Origin: Agrocybe praecox
Taxonomy: Eukaryota; Basidiomycota; Agaricomycetes; Agaricales; Agrocybaceae
Reading direction: 5' to 3'
DNA: 64,000 nucleotides
NCBI GenBank assembly: GCA_964017145.1
Contig: OZ024846.1
Location: forward strand, 3,038,001-3,102,000
Shown here: one piece after another, positions 22,590-32,959 of the stretch
Layout: every line of letters begins with the position of its first letter
How positions within the stretch are numbered: the stretch's first letter is position 1
Position numbers and translations under genes: made by a program
Notes under the pieces: model-generated
What the model was told of the DNA's origin: nothing
What the model saw: the letters and a program-made list of their open reading frames with translations, nothing else
Database searches by the model: none

Positions 22590-23342
22590 CTACCGATCCA
22601 TGAAAATCCCCGGCAAATCCTTCATATCCAACAAATGCACCCCCGCCTCCTCCAACTCCGCCTCAATCTCGCTCTCAATCCTCCAAGCCGGCGTGATGCC
22701 TCCTCCATGAAGGACCTCGATCCTATCATACGTTGCATGTGCCCCGCGAATCAACAACACATCATTGCCCCTTCCCAGTGCCGCACTGCATGTCGCTCTG
22801 ATACTGTAATCCGTCTGGAACCCGGCGACGACAATCTCGGCATCGCGGGGAATGACACCGTCCAACTGCGTCCCCGCAAACGCATTATTCTTCCGCTTGT
22901 CGACCGTCAGCTCGTGTGGCAGAGGCGGGAAGATGAGCTCCCACCCCGGCGCGTGTGGCTCGTCCGCGTCCCCTACGTCCCCGCTGTTCCGCACGTGGAT
23001 GATTAGTGGGGGTGGGGACGCTGCGCGGGCGTGGGTGAGGATGATGTGCAGACGGTCTTTGACTTGCAGCGAGGAGGGCACGCCGATAGGAGGTGGGGAG
23101 AGCATTGCGACTTGGATGTCAAGGAGGAGGAGGACGCGGTGTGTGCTTATTGAAGGGTCAATGGAGGTGTGGTCGAGGGTGGGCGGGGGCGTGGATGATG
23201 ATGATGAGGAGGGAATGGGGAGGGAGCTTGAGGATGCCCATGCCGACGACGAGGAAGAAGGCGATCCAGCATGATCGGGAGTCATGTTATGCATATGTAT
23301 GACTTTTTTAGAAGAGAAAGCAAAGTAAAGCTGGCGTCCCAT
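22590..23342 (-). CDS. Isochorismatase-like cysteine hydrolase family protein with Ser at the nucleophile position (copy b)
   Basis: A single open exon of 250 residues; internal ATGs at 23294 and 23285 are alternative starts. The core fits the family: LLLLDIQVAML supplies the catalytic Asp near residue 75, VDKRKNNAF the Lys near 151, and DAEIVVAGFQTDYSIRATC the nucleophile loop. Active members have Cys before the 'RATC' stretch (typically Y/F-C-V-R-A-T-C), whereas this copy and the decayed copy a both have Ser. The protein is therefore likely inactive as a classical hydrolase or uses different chemistry. A serine-rich N-terminal 50 residues precedes the core. A CRE palindrome lies 62 bp upstream. 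Confidence 0.78.
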   Translation of the reverse strand: MGRQLYFAFSSKKVIHMHNMTPDHAGSPSSSSSAWASSSSLPIPSSSSSSTPPPTLDHTSIDPSISTHRVLLLLDIQVAMLSPPPIGVPSSLQVKDRLHIILTHARAASPPPLIIHVRNSGDVGDADEPHAPGWELIFPPLPHELTVDKRKNNAFAGTQLDGVIPRDAEIVVAGFQTDYSIRATCSAALGRGNDVLLIRGAHATYDRIEVLHGGGITPAWRIESEIEAELEEAGVHLLDMKDLPGIFMDR

Positions 23343-24274
23343 CGGAATTTCAATTTATCATCATTTGGTTGCTGCCATGCCATCACCACGTGGCATAAAT
23401 GCATGACGTCACATCAAGATTCCTCTTATAAATAGCATATGATGCAGCGGGAGGGGCGCTATCCTTTCTTTCCTTTCGCGAAAAATACGACCGTCGATGT
23501 AAGATTTTCTCTTTCTAATACCATAGCTTTACGTTTTTAAAATTTAGATAAAAGTTAATTGCCACCCTTCGAGTCGGGTATCTACATATGCACGCCCGCA
23601 TCGACTGAGACAGTGCATGTGGCAGGCGCGATAGAGGATTATTTGAAATTTCAAGCGAAGAACCTTGAAAGGAGGGAAGAAGTGCAGGTAAGGGAGAAGG
23701 AAGGACGGAGAGGTGGGATAAAAAGTTCTTGAAAAGATAAACTTGGAACTTGATCAAATGAAATAGATGAATCTAAGATAGGACAAAACATCTCGCGTAC
23801 GTGTGTTCGTTGCTCAGCTCAGCGCTCAATATTCAATATTCAATGTTAGAATGAATGAGTAGATCAGTAAATGAATGACCTTCGACTATCGCTGCGGCTG
23901 GGTAAATACCCGCTGAACTATATCATCCTACATAATTTGATTCAAAGTGTAGTGCGCCGCAGATAATAGAGAAAGCCAAACTCGATCGATCAATCGATCT
24001 ATGCACGCCAGCATCAGCAGTGGTAGGAAGCTACCGCTCGAGGTACTTTGCAGTGGTTAATCTCATTAGAGAGGTATTTCAAACGAAGAAGCGAAAGAAG
24101 AAGGTTAGGTGGAGAATAGTACAAAGAAGAAGAAGAAGAAATAGAACTTGAAAAGAAATTAATTTGAAGCCATCTGTCTGACCGGGACTGGTCAAAATTT
24201 CGTTATAAAGATTATAATCAAAAAATTTATACGGGGTGGTTACAAATGATGAGGTATTAGAGTATAATATCGTC
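23343..24274. other. Intergenic with imperfect direct repeats
   Basis: Segments 23588-23740 and 24001-24110 share 'atgcacgcc', 'agcatc/gcatcgactgag' and 'tttcaaacgaag/tttcaagcgaag' in the same order, suggesting an old direct duplication. No gene is supported. The NACHT 3' flank ('ctggtcaaaatttcgtt') occurs at 24188-24250 on the minus side. Confidence 0.5.
23404..23411. promoter_or_regulatory. CRE/ATF palindrome TGACGTCA
   Basis: A perfect TGACGTCA lies 62 bp upstream of the isochorismatase-like start on the minus strand. A plus-strand TATAAATA box follows at 23428-23435. Fungal bZIP (ATF/CREB) factors bind this palindrome. The TATA box points away from the hydrolase, suggesting a divergent promoter, though I find no gene on the plus side. 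Confidence 0.4.
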
Positions 24275-26909
24275 TCAGGCCTCCATTCGTTCCAAGTACT
24301 GTGTTATGCTTCGACGTGCTCGTCGGCTGAGCGCTGGGAACATCATGGACATTGGCGCGAATGTTTTGGTCTTGCATAGTCGAATGAGAGGGGCGTATCG
24401 TGTCGCCAACGGTAAGTAGAGGCAGAGATCCTCCAGTAACGTCATATAACAGAACCAGTCATAGCCGTACATATCTTCATCGTCATCCTCTGAGGCTGCA
24501 TCTCTCGGTTTTGGTTTACGTGCCCAATCGAAGGATTCCAAGGCGTAGATTCCAAAGCATTGAGTGATATACTCGGAAGTCAGTTCTCCGTATGTCAGAG
24601 TGCTGTACTTCCTGCTGCCTGTTAGGAATGTGACTCTTCGTCTCTCCAAGGCATAACGTGCGGACTGCAGATGCCATCTCCACGGACGTGTTCTGCGCTT
24701 TGTCGTGGCCTTTCGCCCGATTTGAAGGTGTCTATCTGCTTCTTCTCGTGTATGTGACCTGTCGCATATGTACTCGAGGCAATGAGTTGCTGCTTTGGAG
24801 AGTATGACCAATTTTTCAGCGTTGCTAACGCGGAAGGATATATGCCCCACATCGTGCTTTCGACTCAGGTGACCAAGGATCAATCCGAAACATGTATCAT
24901 CCGGTAAATGCTCCCGAGGACACCTCAAAATGTAGTTTGTAGCAAACACATAATTCATCTTCCAATGATTATTGTATGTGGTATGAAGTTCTGAAAGAAT
25001 GCATTTTGTGATTGCTTCAGTATGCTGGCTAAAATTATTTGTGGTGTTTTTATATCCATTCTGTAGTTTCATGATTAGTGTCTTGACATGTAGAGTAAGA
25101 AAAAACATACAATTTTTAACAGGAACGATATATAATAACTAGGAAATAATGTTTCATAGGTCGCTGTTGAGAATACCGCTATATAATCAGTGGGAAATGG
25201 CGCTATGGTCGGTTGCAAGGTAATTGCTCTGAAAAATGAATCCCATGGAAAGTGAATAATGGCAGCAAGAAGATCCTTCCGATCTGATACCTTCCATTCC
25301 GAACAGCGGTGTTCAGCGAGGGTCAGAGCATAGTCAACGCTCTCAGGCCAGGATGTGTATGTTTTGGTTTCTGTTATTAATTTAAACAGTAAGCAAACAA
25401 GGGGATAGGATCATGAAAGAGCTGCCGAGGCGATTACACACCTGAAAACACTTGAATTACTCGAAGAATATGCCACGCTCGGGTGTCGGCCCGGTTTTTA
25501 TAGAAGGAATTGGACCGATCAGCGTCGAACAGAAAGTCTGAAAATGACTTGTGAAGCAGCGAGACTACGCGAACGCGAGGGTAGGAGCCCTCGGACGGTC
25601 TCACGAGAATTTGTGCAATTGATGCGAGGTCCGAAAGTACGATTTGGCCATCACCAGTTTCCAAGCACAGGTATTTCTCTATATCACAGAGGGGCGTGGA
25701 GCCATAGATAGCTGGGTACGCCAATATATCAACCGCTAATGTTGGGTCGTCCGCCATCAATATGATATGCGTATAGAGGGCATCGAGCTCTGCAAATGGG
25801 AGATCTTTGAATGGGGGTCGAATTCCCAACGCTGCCTCTAGTCGTTGATGTGGGCGCTGCCGACTGGATTCCAAGTATGCATTACTGTGGCAGCGAAGAT
25901 GAATTGACCCGATGCTTTATCTATCATTCTATCGATGCTGTCCCCGGTTGGCCACGACTCAGGAATCAATGCTCTTAGGTTGTGACTTTGTCGAATTTCT
26001 GCAAAGCGGTCGTTTAAATATAATCGAATGTCGTCGTCCGGTAAATATTCATCGCCCAGGAATATCTTGAAGACGGCTGGAGTCGTCCTTGCAGTGTCGA
26101 AAGTGCTAGTGATCTGGGTCTCTGGATGACTGCATATTAGGACGCGAATGGGTATGCGTGAGGATGTGACAACAAAAAGCAGAGTTTCCAGGATATCGCG
26201 TTGGCTGTCCTTGTCTAGGCACTCATCAAGTCCATCTATCACGATCAGAAGTGGTGCCCTCTGAGGCGTCTTCGCGTAAATTGCAGCAAGAGGGTCCATG
26301 ACGAGTGACAACAGTTGAGTTCGTAAGGATTGTTTGAAAATGAGAGGGTTATGGTCAATGACAGCTGAGACTGTGTTGCGTATGGCAGGGTTCATAGCGC
26401 ATATTTGATACGCAATTGTCGCCGCCAGAGATCCAGAATGGTTTCGTGTTGAGTCACCTGCGCTGAAGAAAAAGCTGGCCAGCAGCTCTCCCTTGTCTGC
26501 ACAGCGTTCACATACGGTCCTTCCGATCGCTGATTTACCCGCGCCAGCTGCACCACTGAGTCAGGTGATATCCTTCTGCTGTATCTCTTCTTGTTCCCCG
26601 TTCACCCAGTTTAAAATCGTTTCTATCACTGCAACACGGGTACCCGGATGGCACTTGGGCGGATCGAATATGTGTCCGGAGTTGTACAGGGCATTGGATG
26701 CCACGGCTTGTAAAAGTCTTTCATATCCACCTAAATTCCGAGTATAATATTAAGCTTTATGGAAGAAATATGTGAAGAAAATTTGTTAACGCACAAGTTC
26801 CTCCACTTTGAGAATATATGTTCTGAATTTGAGAGACGAACGTTCCCCCGGTGAAAATTGCGTGTGATAGTGCAGGGAAGACTGGTCCACCGAGTTGTGT
26901 TTTGTCCAT
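24275..26909 (-). pseudogene. NACHT4: NACHT gene with nonsense codon and frameshift
   Basis: The exon plan matches the paralogues: 26909-26795, 26730-25442, 25370-25111 and 25060-24275. Two lesions are visible. The Trp codon before LSGAAGAGKS is TGA at 26561-26563, and one base is missing near 25878 so that ATV-IRYLESS becomes two frames. The rest of the coding sequence is open, including Walker A, LLIVIDGLDEC, LLHKSFSDFLFDADRS and the C-terminal domain ending RSITQYLERMEA. Exon 3 is longer (260 nt) and unrelated in sequence to exon 3 of the others. Few lesions in a long frame suggest recent inactivation. Confidence 0.85.
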
Positions 26910-28857
26910 GAGTAATATAGAACGCTAAATATTGAGGGATCTTGAGCAGAGTGAACGCGAATTAAAGGCAGGATGTCTGGTAGGGTGTTAGTTTATTGGC
27001 TAGACCATTTCATTTTAACTCAAGTGGAGCACACAAAGTTTCAGGATTCGGAGTAGCAAGGGCTTCAAGAAATGAGGCGGCTCGGCCAGCAACGGGAGGC
27101 GAGGGAATTCGAAAGAAATTACAGCGCTACCGTATACCGTAAAGGTGAGTTAAGTAGTTTTCTGTTTGTCAGTCCCGAGAAAACTCGAGGCTGCGCCGTG
27201 GCTCCTAGTTACCGATGCGTGGTCATTTTTACACCACAGCCTCTTGTTGGATCATCTGGTACTCAAAGGCAGAGGGAGTTCATGATATAGCAAAAGACAA
27301 ATCATGACGAATCCATCAAGGTAATTAACTACTCGGATACGAAATTCAAGGGATCATCGATGCGTAGATCATCGTGTCACAATGACATTGTATTTGTAGA
27401 AACTTTGGGTGAGCGTAGGCCATCGACTATCGGAAATAGCAAGCATAGCAGGAATCGCGGGATTAGCAAGCATACCAGGGATAACGGGAATGGCAGGCAC
27501 AACAGGCATAGAGAGGAAAACAGCAAGAATAGAGCAAATAGCGGCATGTGAAAGACCCTACATGGCTTAAAAGCTCGGTGAAGCAGCAGTTGAAAGCCGT
27601 TGAGACAAAAGTGGAAGAAAAGGTTGACAGAAGAACCGGGCACTCGGAGGAAATCAATGATTGGGGGTGTGAGACGGTACCCCGGGCCGCCCAAATTGAT
27701 GGCCGAGTTATAACAATCGAACTATATATGACTTCAGTTGGCCCAAGGACCATGTTCTATCCTCACAATCATGTTGCCTTGATATGAGAACGTCAACATT
27801 CTGATCAGAATTACTTGAAACTGATCAAGTCTGATCAATTCCGAATGCCTGGACGGCCTGCGGCATGATCATGGTATTTGGCATTTTTAGAAGAATCGCT
27901 TGATGCATTTTCTGTCACCAAGCACAGCTTTGATTGGCTATTTATGCATGCTCGACCTGTGGTAGCTGAATGCGCCCACACCCATATCACTATTTGATGA
28001 GTACATTCATTGGCTAGTTCCGCAACTCCTGCCACCGCCGACCGGACGGTCCGGACCGCAATCAAACCGCAATAGGCCTCGTGTATATTAGGGGAAATCA
28101 AAATAGCAATTCTGCGCCGGTTCTCGAATCGAAACTCTATGCAGTTCCGGACAGAGAACCGACATAAAAATAGGTTCTACTCTAACCACCCACAGAATCG
28201 TGTCGGTTCTCAGTCGGTTGTCCACTGGGGCCGCGCACCGTTACCAATAGGCTGCGGCATACTTGTGCTACAATTCGGCTTCCGTAGCCGTAGTATCGTG
28301 CGGCTCGAATAGTTATGTCATACTCTACGTACATACGGCTACCGTACGGCTCGAGAGGCGTATAAACCGTCCATTGACAAGCCGAATCGTCCGTATATAG
28401 CTGAGTTCCAAATCATGCAAACGCCGACAAGCGTGGGTTCAAACTTTAAACTCAATCAATGCACGGCATCTCTGATTGGGTCTGTTTGGGTGTCCAATTT
28501 CATGCTATATGTGCCAGCCAGCCCTCAGTTGAGCTTGACTAGTAGCCAGGAATGCTCTGTTCAAAATAATAAACCAGATAAACATATTCTCGACGATTTG
28601 GATTGTGGCAGCAGAAACGAACGAGAAGTAGCAAATTTAAACTTAGCCTTGGCCGGGTCCAGCAGCAGAAAGTACCGACGTGGCATGTGATGCGTTCCCA
28701 CAAAGAAATTGAGAATTAAAATAACTTTGCCTTCTTCCCACTACAGCTATCCGTTCGTTCTTGCCCTCCAGGGTCACCAAAAGCTCAATAGTAGAGAGTA
28801 AATGCAGAATGCGAACAGATAAACGAGTCTTCATAAAAGCCAACTAAAAGAGAATGA
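26910..28857. other. Region upstream of NACHT4, paralogous to 35524-37750
   Basis: Colinear matches to the region upstream of NACHT5 include 26930-27000 with 35560-35640, 27034-27146 with 35807-35922, 27395-27545 with 36700-36860, and 27820-28000 with 37540-37745. It contains possible plus-strand exon remnants: LGQQREAREFERN followed by a GTGAGT donor, and VKQQLKAVETKVEEKVDRR near 27565-27625. 28100-28857 shows nothing recognisable. Confidence 0.55.
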
Positions 28858-29804
28858 TCAAGCATACGCTGGAGGAATATTGATATGGCACGCGTACGAG
28901 TTCAGATCGTCTTCTTCGACGTCGGGTAGGACCGCATATCGTCTTTGGTGTGTACCTTTGATTGATACGAGGTGGTGGTGTTGTGGCTGGAGCTGGGGAT
29001 AGCAATATGGCTCTGACCCTAGCGAAGCCATTCCCGATGTGGACGACGACGGCGACGACGACCGATAGTCATTAGGATTAGGATAAAATGGACCTGGACG
29101 GTATGGCTCCGCGTTCCACAAAGCAAGGGGCGATATGGATGCGGATGACACGGATGGATAATGAGCACCGTTGGGATTAGGCAAAAGCGAACCGTACCGC
29201 GCTTGCTGCTTGTCGTCGGTTGACCACTGCGTATGATTGCCAGCGTCTGCGCGCTCCGGGACTGGGATGTCATGAACGAACGGGCTGTTTATTTCTTCGG
29301 GTATCTCTTGTGCGTGTCTACTAGGAACATCGTATCCCGAGTTTATGTGGGGCAGGAAGAACAACCTATCCCTACAACATCAGTCCCAGTGCAGAATACA
29401 TGGGCTGGATGAAACTACATGTACCTTTGAACTCTTGCGAGTTCGTGGTCAAACGGCGCCTCGGTCGTAAGGCCGATCCCCGTTCTAACATGACCATCCT
29501 CGCGGAGGTCAGACATAAACTTATAGTTTTCGCCTGGCTCGTCGTTGAATTGGGCGATGTTGAGTGGGGGTGGGGAGTCGAACGGCATGAAAGCCCTAGG
29601 AGGGAAAAGCGATGAAGGTTCTCCGTCCCACATCGGAGACAGCAGTGGGAGACGCTGCTCTTCGAGCTCTGGTGACATCACATAAGTTATTCAAGAGTCT
29701 GCGGCGCGTGAATATTTGTATGATCAGCACTCACCCTCGTTTGCTTTCCTCTTTTTAGTATTCCAACCCAACCTTAACAAAGAGAAGGATGTATCACTGG
29801 CCAT
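28858..29804 (-). CDS. Unknown protein with basic KKRK motif and low-complexity C-terminal half
   Basis: I do not recognise the family. Three exons fit: 29804-29735, 29668-29425 and 29371-28858, with phases 1 and 2 matching, about 275 residues. The N-terminus carries KKRK, a possible nuclear localisation signal. The middle has EDGHVRTGIGLTTEAPFDHE followed by a hydrophobic LFFLPHINSGYD. The C-terminal half is rich in S, P, N and H with a QLQPQHHH stretch, and the end is acidic (DVEEDDL). A broken paralogue of exons 1-2 lies at 32040-32440 in the same orientation. The exon 1-2 junction uses a CAG inside an open frame, so the start is moderately certain. Confidence 0.55.
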
Positions 29805-31959
29805 GTAGCGTCTTTGAAGAAGTTTGACGCACCTGATGTTGAAAAGCCCATCGCGGACGAACTTGGAGTGAAGGTAAGTGAAAGAATTAAAAATCTTAAC
29901 TACCCAAATATAAAACCAAAATTTAGCCTCTACCCGTCTCCGTTGAGTGAGAAAATGGTATGCCTGCAGTTTATCAAAGTTAGGATAAGCTTTGAAATTG
30001 ATTGACAGATTTCCCTCTATGCGCTAGAAGGGTCTGCTCCATTGATAAGCGGCTTGGAAGCGTTGAAAATTTTTCACGGAAGAAAAAAAAAGGTACGAAC
30101 TTCGGTGTGGTTAAATGTTTAAGCAATCTGCGTTTAGAGAGGCTGACTTTTCTTTTTTCTTTTGTTTTTCGAGCAGTATATTCTTAAGGAAATATTACAT
30201 ATGTTGCCCTCTATAATCAGCTCGCCTCCTCGTGCTCGATCCTCGCTTCTTCGCATCCCTGGAACTCATACTCATATAGACAATATGCGAGTCCGGCCAA
30301 GTCCCTTACATCAGTAAAATGCCTGAAATGTTGCAACGTATTCCAGCTTTCGGAATGTATTGCAACACATTTCACCAGGAATCTCAATAAATGGAATCAT
30401 TTTGAGGGGCATATAATGCTGCACAAGTCTTCCAGGAAATTTGAAACACATGGAATATTTCTGTGCTCATGGAATCAGGTTAGAATATTTCCTAGGGGGT
30501 TGCGACGTGCGTTGAAATACCTACACAATTAATTGCGATTGATCCGGACTATTTTGCCGGTTCGTGATGCCGGCCAGGCCAGCAGGTCTAGCAGGCCTGG
30601 TCCGTCTGGTCTTAGAAGGTCAAAAAGGACTTGTAGATACATTGGCTATCCACGAAAGATAGTCCTGATAGTAATTATGTGACAGTAGCACCTTCATTCA
30701 GTCGATAATCACAATGATGGTTTTGGGACTTGTGTTGAATTTTGTTTAAGTACGACAGTCACAAGATCTGTGCCGAAATTGCCGGCTCCATTCATCAAAG
30801 TTCGCACTGTCCGATCCGAACGTCCCATCAAAATGATCCCGCTGCTCTTTCTTTTGAACCACCACCTCAACCGTCTTTCTGCTCCCTGTTATCGCATCGT
30901 TCTTCCCACTATTTTCAGCTCCCTCACGCTGGCTCAAACTGTAGTGAAAAATGGTGCGTTCATTACCATCTATCACATACAAGCCACCTCAGCAGTCTTC
31001 GTTTGAAGCCTCTTTATGGATTGGCTCGTTACTGCAGTCAAGAAGACGCAGAATCTGGATCACTTGTCTTTTATTGACCTTCTAGGCGAAAATCTATAGG
31101 TAAGTATCTCACTCTTTATCACTTTGAGCGCATATATGCGCTTTTCTAATGGAGGCTTCCACAGGTACATCCCTGAAACAAGGAGACAAGGCATTCTTCC
31201 TTCATATATGCGCTTCATAGGTCCATATATGCGTTAGATATGCTCGTATATGCGTCGGTATGTTCGTCTTTTTACTTGCTTTCGCATATATGTCAGTAAT
31301 TCACATTTCTTTGCGAACATAGACGCATAAAGGGCGCTCATGGCACTGGAATATCGAAAACGTGAGTTTTTATTATCCGCATCGTGATCCTGTTTACCTT
31401 AATCATGGCTTCAATCATCTAATCTCTGTGAGGTCATTCATCCGCTCGAGAATGTAAGTTTTCCCTATGACATATGCTTCCCATACAAACTGACACCGAT
31501 TATGAACACAGTGTCGATGTATGGCGGCTGCGCCACTCTATTGCTTGACTATCAATCTATATCGCCCTGTTTTCTTATGTAGTAAATAACATAAATGATA
31601 TGTACTTATGTCCTCTTTCCGAAATATATAAGACGTATGGAAACAACTCCCCCCAAGAGAAACTATGAGATGTAAACATAATTGCGTAGAAAGCTCAGAA
31701 GGTTGTGAACGTGTGGCAACTAATTACCTGAGTTTTTGATTGATTCCATGGGTTTCTAACGGTGGCCAGTATCGTATACTTTGAAATAATTCCAGACTTC
31801 CCAACGGTCACATGTTTTCCGATGCATGTTCCAACTTGGTTGCAAAGGTTCTCAGGTTTGCGGCGCCTTTTGATAGATTGTACCGTATTCTACTAGTTTA
31901 TATGAAGTCCGGCATTTTACTGATGTACTAGGAGAGTCCCGTTCTCGTACAAGATATTC
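29805..31959. other. Intergenic, AT-rich, with short ATATATGCG repeats
   Basis: The segment 29998-30060 ('gattgacagatttccctc') recurs at 32668-32735 upstream of the broken paralogue. At 31120-31290 the word 'catatatgcg' or close variants occurs about six times. No coding frame is supported. Confidence 0.5.
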
Positions 31960-32039
31960 GCAATTAGCTTGCTGGTAATAATGGGTTCGCAGAACGTCCT
32001 GGTTTTACAAAGTCAGTGGCTCGGGGTTCACCACGAGAG

Positions 32040-32440
32040 TTGGTTGCCTTTGAACTCTTGCGAGTTCTTGTTTAAAGCGGGCCATCACGGTCGAAGGACC
32101 GGTGCGCGTTATTTGATCATCCTTTCGGATGTCAAACTTGTGTCAAACATTGACTTGTTGGTTTTTCCGAATCCCAGCTCTCCGTGATGGAGCCGGGCTG
32201 TGTTACTGAAGGGGAGTGAATGGAAAGCCTCGAAGGCCCCGGGTGGTTGGATAGGTACTGGTTCATGACATCGGAAAGGCTCTGAGACCCAGCTGGGAAG
32301 CGGCGGAGGAGCACGCTGCTCGTCGATGTCTGGACATCGCAATCGCATTAGTCAAATATTGGAGGCTTCTGGAATATTGAAAGTTACCGTGCTCAGGCTC
32401 TTTCTTCCTCTTTCGAGCGTTCAAATCTAGCACTGCAGAG
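32040..32440 (-). pseudogene. Broken paralogue of the unknown gene at 28858-29804
   Basis: The minus strand shows an exon 1 remnant with ARKRKKEPEHG (32388-32425). Exon 2 then keeps LTSERMI and the shared ELARVQR end. The donor after CAAAG is GC instead of GT, frames shift inside exon 2, and there is no exon 3 counterpart downstream. Confidence 0.6.
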
Positions 32441-32959
32441 AGAACGATGCGTTAGTGATCATCCTGCATCTCGGAGAACGTTCGACTAACCTTTCGAACC
32501 GTCCACAGGACTCGACTCAATACCTGGGTGGCTGACGAAGGCGCTTATAAGTTATCTACTTCTGATATCGTCCCGTGTCCGCTGGGTGCCTAACGACAAC
32601 ATGAAGTATCTGGTTTATGTGAATCTTTGGTTGAACATATTACCAAACTTAGGTCAAGTTGTGCCACGGATTGACAGATTTCCCTCGATTGTCAATATTT
32701 CAATGATGATCAGACTGCGCGCGCTAGAAGGGGGTTACAATCATGACATGGGATTCTTGAAAGAAAATCGAAGTATCGACGGAACCTCTAAAGCAAACAA
32801 ATGATAGAATGAACCGATTTGTGGATATACCATATCTAATACGAAGAGCTTCCAAATGCCATCCGGCCGAAAGGGACTGGGTCAAAATTTTGTTGTAAAG
32901 ATCACAATAAAAAAATGTTTTATACACAGTGGTTACAAATGATAAAGTATTATATCGTC

